DNA of 19,727 bases. Origin: Actinomycetospora sp. (lineage in GTDB: Bacteria > Actinomycetota > Actinomycetes > Mycobacteriales > Pseudonocardiaceae). Made by a program: the position numbers and the translations under genes. Below are positions 14,374 through 19,727 of this stretch, piece after piece. Positions within the stretch are counted from its first letter, which is position 1. Every line of letters begins with the position of its first letter. The notes below the pieces were generated by a model. It worked only from the letters and a program-made list of their open reading frames with translations. It was not told the DNA's origin and made no database searches. The DNA is taken from assembly GCA_025925615.1 (NCBI GenBank), contig JAICLN010000022.1:1-19727 (forward strand), given 5' to 3'.

Positions 14374-15117
14374 TCAGCGCGGGGCGCTCGCGTCCACGAG
14401 CCGGATGCCGCCGAGCGGGCGCTCGACCACGCCGGTCCACCCGCGGGTGCGCATCTGTTCGGCGAGCTCGCCGGGTGCGAAGAGCCGCGCCTGCTCGAAC
14501 CGCGCGAGCGCCTCGGTGAGCGGCCGCAGCGGGCCGGGCGCGTGGGAGGGGACGGCGATCGCGGCCGGCGCGCCGGGGCGCAGGACGCGGGCCATCTCCT
14601 CGAGCGCCGTCCCGAGGTCGGGCACCAGGTGCAGGCACAGCGAGCAGGACACGGCGTCGACGGTGTCGTCGCGCAGCGGCAGGTCCATGGCGTCGATGCG
14701 GGCGAAGTCGACGCAGGCGAACGGCGTCGAGCGGGCGGCCCGGGCCAGCATCGGCACCGAGAGGTCCGCGGCGATCACCAGGCCGTCGCGCCCGACCGCG
14801 CGGGCCAGCCGGCGGGTCAGGGTGCCCGGCCCGCACGCGAGGTCGAGCACGGTCTCGCCGCCGCGCAGCCCGAGGCGGTCGTCGACCCGGTAGAACGCGC
14901 GCAGGTTCTCCCCGCCGAGCAGGCCGGGGACCACGCCCTCGAGGCGGTCGCCCACCGCGAGCAGGCCGTCGTACCCGCCGGCGCCCCCCTCGCTCTGCCA
15001 CGCGTCCTGCAGTCGCCCGCGCGAGCCGGGCCGGCCCTCGACGAGGTCGAGCCACGGGCCCGTCACGTCCGACGGCGGGTGCGCGAGCAGGGCGAGCAGC
15101 CGGTCGCGCGCGCTCAC
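14374..15117 (-). CDS. Class I SAM-dependent methyltransferase, coupled to WS/DGAT
   Basis: A 247-residue cytoplasmic methyltransferase of the Methyltransf_11 group. Motif I is TVLDLACGPGTLTRRL (89-104), the ribose-binding acidic residue is in AADLSVPML (116-124), MDLPLRDDTVDAVSCSLCLHL (144-164) is the motif II region and MARVLRPGAPAAIAVP (175-190) is motif III. Residues 1-85 are an N-terminal helical extension. The start is GTG at 15117; its first four bases (GTGA) overlap the TGA stop of the upstream acyltransferase, a clear sign of translational coupling. The open frame runs much further upstream, but there it is antisense-frame shadow within the acyltransferase. The substrate is unknown; pairing with WS/DGAT suggests lipid methylation, which is inference. 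It converges on the PAP2 gene with a 101-bp gap in which I find no strong hairpin. Confidence 0.87.
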   Translation of the reverse strand: MSARDRLLALLAHPPSDVTGPWLDLVEGRPGSRGRLQDAWQSEGGAGGYDGLLAVGDRLEGVVPGLLGGENLRAFYRVDDRLGLRGGETVLDLACGPGTLTRRLARAVGRDGLVIAADLSVPMLARAARSTPFACVDFARIDAMDLPLRDDTVDAVSCSLCLHLVPDLGTALEEMARVLRPGAPAAIAVPSHAPGPLRPLTEALARFEQARLFAPGELAEQMRTRGWTGVVERPLGGIRLVDASAPR

Positions 15118-16601
15118 GACGCGGCCAGGGCGTGCAGCGTCGCGAACTCCTCCACGATCAGGTCGACCAGCCGTGCGAGGTCGGGCACGAGCCGCGCGCA
15201 GGAGACGAGCCCGATGTCGACCGACCCGTCGTAGCTCTGCACCGTGATGTTGAGGCCCTGCCCGTCGGCGACCGCGCTCACCGGGAAGTAGTGCCGGGCG
15301 CGCGCGCCCGCCATGTAGAGCGGCTCCTGGGGGCCGGGCACGTTCGAGATGATCACGTTGAACGGCAGCAGCCCGCGCGTCGCCCAGCTCGTGACCGTTC
15401 GGCTGATCAGGGTGGTCACCGCGGGCCAGCCCAGGCCCGCGCCCTCGGCGGCGAAGGCGCCCGGACCCGCCGTGAACACCGCCTTCGCGGTCTTGAGGGC
15501 GGTGTGTGCCGTGGCGAGACGCTCGCCGGCGTCGTCGAGGTCGGTGGGGAGGCTGGCGACGGTGGCCGACACCCGGTTGGTCCACATGTCCTCCTCCTCG
15601 CCGGTGCGCAGCGAGACGGGGACCATCGCGGAGAGCGGGGTGTCGGGGAGCGCGTCGTGCTCGAGCAGGTACTGGCGCAGGGCGCCCGCACAGGCGGCGA
15701 CGACGACGTCGTTGACGGTCGCGTCGTTGGCCTTGCCCGCCTCCTTGATCTCGCGGAGCGGCACCGAGCGGTGCACGAAGTTCCGGTACCGGCTGATCGG
15801 GGCGTTGAACGGGGTCGGCGGGGCCGGGGTCGACGGAAGCCGGGGCGGCTCGGCGTCGGGGTCGCGCTCGCGACCGACGTTGAGCACCGCCCCGACCGGT
15901 CCGCGCAGGCTCGCGCGCACCCGGTCGGCGAGGTCGACCACGGCGGGGTGCCGCGTGGCAGCGGCCATCTGCTGCCCGGCGCGAGCCGCGAGGAGCAGCG
16001 CCCGCCCGGGTCGGGCGGCCCCGTGCCAGGCCGCCCGGCCGAGCAGGCCCGCGTACGAGGGCGGGTCCTCCGGGGACCAGTCCCCGGCGTGCGCGGGCCG
16101 CTCGGCGTCGGGGGTGTCGTCGAGCATCAGGGCCAGCAGCTCGGCGCCGGACGCGCCGTCGATCGCGGAGTGGTGGACCATCGTGAGCAGCGCGAACCGG
16201 CCGTGCGGCGACTCCTCGGTCGCCGCGAGCCCCTCGATGACGTGCGAGACCCATAGCGGGTGGTCGCGGTCCATGGGCCCGGCGATCAGGCGCCCGACGA
16301 GCGTGTCGAGCTGCTCGTCGGTGCCCGGCGGCGGGACCGCGGAGTGCCGGACGTGGAAGTCGAGGTCGAAGTCCGGGTCGGAGATCCAGTAGGGGTGGTC
16401 CAGCCCGAGCGGCACCTCGACGAGGCGGCGGCGCAGCGGCTCGAGCAGGTGCAGGCGGTCGGCCAGCTGGCGCCGCCACGCGGTGAAGGGTTCGAAGTCG
16501 GGGTCCGGTTTGTCGAGCACCACCAGCTGGCTGACGTGGGTGGGCTGGTGATCGTCCTCCGCGGCCAGGAACACCGCGTCCAGACCCGAGAGCTGCTGCA
16601 A
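15114..16601 (-). CDS. Wax ester synthase / diacylglycerol acyltransferase (WS/DGAT)
   Basis: A 495-residue acyl-CoA-dependent acyltransferase that makes triacylglycerol and/or wax esters for storage or envelope lipids. It opens with QQLSGLDAVFLAAED (2-16), the normal start of this family. The active site HHSAIDG (143-149) is intact, and NVPGPQEPLYMAGA in the C-terminal half is the second family signature. Length agrees with the family. I place the start at TTG 16601 because the conserved N-terminus begins exactly there and the strong GAGGAGGAG site lies 4 nt upstream. The open frame upstream (35 residues from 16706) is Arg/Thr/Pro-rich with no family match. The methyltransferase gene overlaps its end by 4 nt. 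TesB and a flavin monooxygenase follow across the divergent gap, so the neighbourhood is lipid-oriented. Confidence 0.95.
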   Translation of the reverse strand: MQQLSGLDAVFLAAEDDHQPTHVSQLVVLDKPDPDFEPFTAWRRQLADRLHLLEPLRRRLVEVPLGLDHPYWISDPDFDLDFHVRHSAVPPPGTDEQLDTLVGRLIAGPMDRDHPLWVSHVIEGLAATEESPHGRFALLTMVHHSAIDGASGAELLALMLDDTPDAERPAHAGDWSPEDPPSYAGLLGRAAWHGAARPGRALLLAARAGQQMAAATRHPAVVDLADRVRASLRGPVGAVLNVGRERDPDAEPPRLPSTPAPPTPFNAPISRYRNFVHRSVPLREIKEAGKANDATVNDVVVAACAGALRQYLLEHDALPDTPLSAMVPVSLRTGEEEDMWTNRVSATVASLPTDLDDAGERLATAHTALKTAKAVFTAGPGAFAAEGAGLGWPAVTTLISRTVTSWATRGLLPFNVIISNVPGPQEPLYMAGARARHYFPVSAVADGQGLNITVQSYDGSVDIGLVSCARLVPDLARLVDLIVEEFATLHALAAS

Positions 16602-16614
16602 CCCGCTCCTCCTC
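16599..16614 (-). promoter_or_regulatory. Strong ribosome binding site and TTG start of WS/DGAT
   Basis: Reading the minus strand, GAGGAGGAG (16614-16606) is followed by CGGG and TTG (16601-16599). The match to the anti-Shine-Dalgarno and the family-consistent first residues after TTG decide this start against any ATG/GTG in the upstream open frame. Confidence 0.75.
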
Positions 16615-16883
16615 GACGACGTCGTCGGCGCCGGACGGCCGCGCGTCGCCGAAGTCTGGCGGGTTCCCGCGGCCGCGGCCACCGGACGACACGGTGTGGT
16701 CAACACACACGGAGCGTCACGGTGATGGCCACCTCATCGGCCGCTCAAGAAAACTCCGTGTCACCCGTAACGGGAACGTGATGGGCGCGTTGGGTGCGAT
16801 GAGTGGTCACGCCGTCGTGTGTGTGACCTCCGGCGTCCTCGGGAGACGGCGGAACTCCCCCCGGAGACACGAGGAGAGAACCC
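16602..16883. other. Divergent intergenic region between WS/DGAT and exported-protein genes
   Basis: This 282-bp region carries no gene I can support. It contains the WS/DGAT ribosome binding site at its left end and GAGGAGAG (16871-16878) for the gene at 16884. Between these are GTGTG-GTCAA-CACAC (16694-16708, a small inverted repeat), a relatively A-rich patch CTCAAGAAAACTCC (about 16744-16757) and CCCGTAACGGG (about 16763-16773), an 11-base near-palindrome with GTAAC. A CACACACGG stretch near 16704 and a partly complementary CCGTCGTGTGTGTG near 16813 could pair over about 110 nt. I see no convincing -10/-35 pair. Confidence 0.45.
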
Positions 16884-17531
16884 ATGACCCGGCCACGCCA
16901 CGCGATGCGGGTGCACCCGCTGCGCACCCAGGGCGTCGTCGTCGGGGGCCCGGTCGCGGCGGCCGTCGCGTTCGGGGCCCACTCCTTCCTGGGCGTCACG
17001 CCGGTGTCGGACCAGCAGCAGACGCAGCCCTCGACCAGCGCCGCCGGGGTCTCCCAGCCCGGCGCCCCGGTCCAGAGCTACGGGCTCGCCCCGACCCCGC
17101 CGCCCACCACGCTGGGCCTGCTCTCGGCGCCGAGTGGGGTGCACGGGTCCACCGGCCGCGACGCCGCCGGTCCCGGCTCCGGGACCCCGGCAGGCACGGG
17201 GTCCATCGCGGGTGGGTCCGGCTCGTCCGACGCGGGGGCCCAGACCGTGCCGATCGAGGCCACCGCTCCGCCGCCGTCGATGATGACCTTCGCCCCGGCG
17301 AAGGCGCCCGTCGCTGCGGCCGCGCCCGCCGCCCAGGCGCAGCAGGCGGCCCCGCAGCAATCGGCTCCGCAGGCGGCCCCCCAGGTCGCGCAGCGCGCCG
17401 CGGCGCCGGCCCCGACGACCGCCCCCGCGGAGACCGACGGGGGCTCCACGGACGGCGGTTCGTCGGGTGGCTCGCTGCTGGGGGTCGACCTCGGCGTCGC
17501 GAAGGTCTCGCTGCTCTCCTTCGGGGGCTGA
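16884..17531 (+). CDS. Exported or membrane-anchored Pro/Ala/Gln-rich low-complexity protein
   Basis: A 215-residue protein that I do not recognise. ATG 16884 is set by GAGGAGAG at 16871-16878. Residues 1-15 are basic (MTRPRHAMRVHPLRT). Residues 17-37 form one hydrophobic segment (VVVGGPVAAAVAFGAHSFLG), which could be an uncleaved anchor or a signal peptide. The rest is low-complexity: QQQTQPS (44-50), Gly/Ser-rich (86-118), an Ala/Pro/Gln block (139-182) and a Gly/Ser/Asp linker. It ends in a compact hydrophobic GGSLLGVDLGVAKVSLLSFGG (195-215), which looks more constrained than the preceding linker and may be a docking or sorting element. It lies 38 bp upstream of tesB in the same direction, so co-transcription is likely, although no functional link is obvious. 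Coding status is supported by the ribosome binding site and frame. Confidence 0.68.
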   Translation: MTRPRHAMRVHPLRTQGVVVGGPVAAAVAFGAHSFLGVTPVSDQQQTQPSTSAAGVSQPGAPVQSYGLAPTPPPTTLGLLSAPSGVHGSTGRDAAGPGSGTPAGTGSIAGGSGSSDAGAQTVPIEATAPPPSMMTFAPAKAPVAAAAPAAQAQQAAPQQSAPQAAPQVAQRAAAPAPTTAPAETDGGSTDGGSSGGSLLGVDLGVAKVSLLSFGG

Positions 17532-17569
17532 TCGACAGGGCGGTCGGCGGGACGGGAGGATGCCCCGCC

Positions 17570-18451
17570 ATGAGCAAGGCGCTCGACGAGCTGGTCCACG
17601 ACGTCCTCGACCTCGAGGACATCGAACGGGACATCTTCCGCGGGCGGAGCCCCCAGGAGTCGCTGCTGCGCGTCTTCGGGGGGCAGGTCGCCGGGCAGGC
17701 CATGGTCGCGGCGGGCCGCACCGTCGGCGACGACCGGGCCGTCCACTCCCTGCACGGCTACTTCCTGCGCCCGGGTGACCCGCACCGGCCGATCGTCTAC
17801 GAGGTCGACCGCACCCGTGACGGGCGCTCCTTCACCACGCGCCGCGTCACGGCGGTGCAGCGCGGCGAGGCGATCTTCACGATGTCCGCCTCGTTCCAGG
17901 TGCTCGAGGAGGGCGTCAGCCACCAGGCGGAGATGCCCGACACCCCGGGACCCGACGGTCTCGACCGCCGCGACCGGCCGCCGGTGCCCTCGCCCGAGCC
18001 GGCGTACACGACCACCGGGAAGGCGCTGACCTGGCCGCTGGACGTGCGCTACGTCGACCACGCCCCCTGGGACTTCGCCACCGCCCCGCAGGCCCGCAAC
18101 CGGGTCTGGCTGCGGGCCGACGGCGAGCTGCCGCCCCCGTCGGATCCGCGCGGGCGGCTGCTGCACGCGTGCGTGCTGACCTACGCCAGCGACCTGACGC
18201 TGCTCGAGGCGGCCCTGCTCCCGCACGTCGAGGGCGGGGTCGCGTCCCGCCAGGTCGACGTCGCGAGCCTCGACCACGCGGTCTGGTTCCACCGCCCGTT
18301 CCGCGCCGACCACTGGCTGCTCTACGTCCAGGACTCCCCGAACGCGGGCGGCGGCCGGGGCCTCGCGACGGGGCGGCTGTACAGCGCGGAGGGGACGCTC
18401 GTGGCGTCGGTGGTGCAGGAGGGGCTCATCCGCCGTCGTCGCCGGTCGTAG
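17570..18451 (+). CDS. tesB: Acyl-CoA thioesterase II (TesB family)
   Basis: A 293-residue double-hotdog thioesterase that hydrolyses acyl-CoA to free acid and CoA in the cytoplasm; length matches TesB. The first hotdog has SLLRVFGGQVAGQAMVAAGRT (31-51) and VHSLHGYFLRPGDP (58-71), the family hallmark. The second has LLHACVLTYASDLTLLEAAL (197-216), ASLDHAVWFHRPFRADHWLLY (232-252) and ASVVQEGLIR (279-288). The catalytic triad of E. coli TesB (Asp, Thr, Gln) corresponds to Asp208, Ser233 and Gln283, so Thr is replaced by the common Ser. Start ATG 17570 follows GGGAGGA at 17554-17560. It ends before two strong hairpins and converges on the monooxygenase gene. Confidence 0.95.
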   Translation: MSKALDELVHDVLDLEDIERDIFRGRSPQESLLRVFGGQVAGQAMVAAGRTVGDDRAVHSLHGYFLRPGDPHRPIVYEVDRTRDGRSFTTRRVTAVQRGEAIFTMSASFQVLEEGVSHQAEMPDTPGPDGLDRRDRPPVPSPEPAYTTTGKALTWPLDVRYVDHAPWDFATAPQARNRVWLRADGELPPPSDPRGRLLHACVLTYASDLTLLEAALLPHVEGGVASRQVDVASLDHAVWFHRPFRADHWLLYVQDSPNAGGGRGLATGRLYSAEGTLVASVVQEGLIRRRRRS

Positions 18452-18486
18452 GGCCCGCCCTCGCCTCCGGCCCCGCCCCGACCGGC

Positions 18487-18534
18487 ACGAACGGCTCGTT
18501 CGTCACCTTAATCAGTGACGAACGAGCCGTTCGT
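18487..18534. terminator. 20-bp perfect hairpin with self-palindromic arms
   Basis: Arms ACGAACGGCTCGTTCGTCAC (18487-18506) and its exact complement (18515-18534) enclose loop CTTAATCA, 36 nt after the tesB stop. Each arm is itself a small hairpin: ACGAACG-GCT-CGTTCGT and ACGAACG-AGC-CGTTCGT (7-bp stems). Two mutually exclusive folds are therefore possible. It is likely the tesB terminator. Confidence 0.85.
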
Positions 18535-18585
18535 CCGGGGCAGGACGCGGTGGCGCGGGCCCGGCGGATCTGACCGCCCCGGACC

Positions 18586-18636
18586 GAGCGAACGGCACTC
18601 TCGCTGCGTCTAGGCGCTCGAGAGTGCCGTTCGCTC
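18586..18636 (-). terminator. Perfect hairpin overlapping the monooxygenase stop codon, repeat-family copy 2
   Basis: Arms GAGCGAACGGCACTCTCG (18586-18603) and its exact complement (18619-18636) form an 18-bp stem; an inner GCG/CGC pairing is also possible. The first arm repeats the arm of the hairpin at 5410-5458 (GAGCGAACGGCACTCTCG matches there except for the outermost G, and CTGCG follows in both). The monooxygenase stop codon (18610-18612) is in the loop, so the right arm encodes its last residues (SERTALSSA). Confidence 0.85.
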
Positions 18637-19727
18637 CGAGGAGGCGACCGCGCCGGACGTCGGGTCCCCGAAGTCGGTGGCGCGCCCGAAGAGCTCGTAG
18701 TCCTCGGCCCGGAAGCGCCGGGTCTCGGCCCAGTACCGGAGGGTGAAGCCGGGCCAGATGGTCCGGTTCACCCCGGCGGAGTCGAGGTACCAGCTCGTAC
18801 AGCCGCCCCGGGTCCAGATGCCCTTGCGCAACCGGTGCTGCACCGCCGCGTTCGAGCGCGTCTGGGCCTCGGAGCGCACGTCCAGCCCGCTGCACCCGGC
18901 GTCGTGCACCGCCGCGATCGCCTGCGCCACGTACCGCGTCTGACACTCGATCATGAACACGACGGAGTGGTGGCCCAGCCCGGTGTTCGGTCCGAGCAGG
19001 AAGAACAGGTTCGGGAAGTCGGTGACGGTGATCCCGTAGTGGGTCGCCATCCCGTGCTCGGCCCACGTCTGCCGCAGGGTGCGCCCGCCCCGCCCGGTGA
19101 CGGTCAGCGCGTCGAAGGCGTCGGTGACGTGGAAGCCGGTGCCGTAGACGATCACGTCGGCCGGGTGCTCGACGCCGCCGTGGTCGACGACGCCGGTCTC
19201 GGTCACCTCGGCGATGGGAGAGGTCACGACGTCGACGGTCGGGCGGGCGAGCGCGGGGTAGTAGTCGTTGGAGACGAGCACCCGCTTGCAGCCCAGCGAG
19301 TAGTGCGGGGTGAGCTTGTCGACGAGCACCGGGTCCGGGATGGCGTGCTCGATGTGCTTGCGGGCGAGCCACTCCGCGGGCCGGAGCAGCTCGGGGCGGC
19401 TCATGAAGCCGATGGCCCGGGACTCGAGGGCGGCGTAGAGCGCGGTCCGGTACGCCCGCTGGACCCCGGGCACCCGCTCGAAGAGCGCCCGGCGCGCCGG
19501 GCCGATGAGGTGGTCGCCCTTGGGCAGCACCCATGGGGGCGTGCGCTGGAAGATCGTCACCCCCGCCGCGACCGGCGCGATCTGCGGGACGAACTGGACG
19601 GCACTCGCGCCGGTCCCGACGACCGCGACGCGCTTGCCCGCGAAGTCGACCGGTGTCGGCGGCCAGAGACCGGTGTGGTACTCCTCGCCGCGGAAGTTGC
19701 CGCGTCCGGGGACGTCGGGGAAGTAGG
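18610..19727 (-). CDS. Baeyer-Villiger-type flavin monooxygenase (N-terminus beyond window)
   Basis: The visible 371 residues are the C-terminal part of a class B flavin-dependent monooxygenase (cyclohexanone/phenylacetone monooxygenase-like, usually near 490-550 residues). About 120 or more N-terminal residues, with the first FAD-binding motif, lie right of the window. Near the edge FRGEEYHTGLWP gives the full Baeyer-Villiger fingerprint (F-x-G-x3-H-T-x2-W-P). VAVVGTGASAVQ is the second Rossmann motif for NADPH, followed by FQRTPPWVLPK. GTGFHVTDAF, FPNLFFLLGPNTGLGHHSVVFMIE and GCTSWYLDSAGVNRTIWPG are conserved C-terminal blocks. Such enzymes insert oxygen next to ketones or oxidise soft heteroatoms; the substrate is unknown. 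The last residues are encoded by a terminator hairpin arm. An apparent start at 19560 is an internal codon within the domain and not the real start. Confidence 0.93.
   Translation of the reverse strand, partial: YFPDVPGRGNFRGEEYHTGLWPPTPVDFAGKRVAVVGTGASAVQFVPQIAPVAAGVTIFQRTPPWVLPKGDHLIGPARRALFERVPGVQRAYRTALYAALESRAIGFMSRPELLRPAEWLARKHIEHAIPDPVLVDKLTPHYSLGCKRVLVSNDYYPALARPTVDVVTSPIAEVTETGVVDHGGVEHPADVIVYGTGFHVTDAFDALTVTGRGGRTLRQTWAEHGMATHYGITVTDFPNLFFLLGPNTGLGHHSVVFMIECQTRYVAQAIAAVHDAGCSGLDVRSEAQTRSNAAVQHRLRKGIWTRGGCTSWYLDSAGVNRTIWPGFTLRYWAETRRFRAEDYELFGRATDFGDPTSGAVASSERTALSSA

Noticed and set aside
15118..16710. N-terminal 531 residues of the open frame that ends with the methyltransferase at 14374
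   Set aside because: This part is an alternative frame of the WS/DGAT gene; the real methyltransferase begins at GTG 15117 just before its family motifs.
16694..16826. Possible c-di-AMP riboswitch or long-range hairpin before the exported protein gene
   Set aside because: The conserved core elements of that riboswitch are not visible, and the CACACAC/GTGTGTG pairing is imperfect and low in complexity.

Overview
The window is very GC-rich DNA with dense genes, strong third-position G/C and long antisense shadow ORFs. The families point to a mycolata- or Pseudonocardia-like actinobacterium: an EccB-like type VII secretion protein, LCP, class F sortase, excalibur domain, WS/DGAT, YkcB-type mannosyltransferase, GT2-GtrA fusion and a Baeyer-Villiger-type monooxygenase. 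I would guess Pseudonocardiales, but the sequence alone does not fix the genus. I see no tRNA, rRNA, CRISPR array, transposase or phage gene.

Layout. 1-278: 5' end of an eccB gene (minus) running off the left edge. 331-801: hotdog-fold DUF4442 protein (minus). 866-2077: secreted GH27 alpha-galactosidase-like enzyme (plus). 2213-2587: small DUF2795 protein (plus). 2599-3348: SAM methyltransferase (minus). 3603-3872: C-terminal remnant of a GT39/YkcB-type mannosyltransferase (minus), ending in a strong hairpin. 3992-5350: LCP-family protein (plus). 5479-7047: membrane-anchored HtrA-type protease (minus). 7048-7360: divergent intergenic region. 7361-8659: GT2-GtrA fusion; 8751-10874: full-length GT39 mannosyltransferase; 11002-11562: degenerate receiver-like protein; 11663-13520: excalibur protein plus class F sortase, translationally coupled; 13583-14272: PAP2-like membrane protein (all plus). 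14374-16601: WS/DGAT acyltransferase and a methyltransferase overlapping by 4 nt (minus). 16884-18451: exported Pro/Ala/Gln-rich protein and TesB acyl-CoA thioesterase (plus). 18610-19727: C-terminal three quarters of a Baeyer-Villiger-type flavin monooxygenase (minus), running off the right edge.

How the genes may work together. The block 3992-14272 is dominated by cell-envelope functions. The GT2-GtrA protein probably makes and translocates a polyprenyl-phosphate sugar. The GT39 enzyme is of the type that uses such a donor on the outer face of the membrane. PAP2 proteins often dephosphorylate polyprenyl or other lipid phosphates. LCP proteins attach glycopolymers to the wall, sortases attach proteins, and HtrA does envelope quality control. 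The right third (14374-19727) is lipid-oriented: wax ester/triacylglycerol synthesis, acyl-CoA hydrolysis and a flavin monooxygenase.

The least expected features are a set of long perfect hairpins at gene ends. Two of them share the arm GAGCGAACGGCACTCTCG 13 kb apart, one contains the stop codon of the gene it follows, and a third has arms that are themselves palindromes. Also notable are the decayed second GT39 copy, a receiver-like protein without the usual acidic pocket, and an internal LPDTG in the protein encoded next to a sortase. I did not find a system I can call both new and well supported; the strongest candidate is the 7361-14272 envelope cluster.
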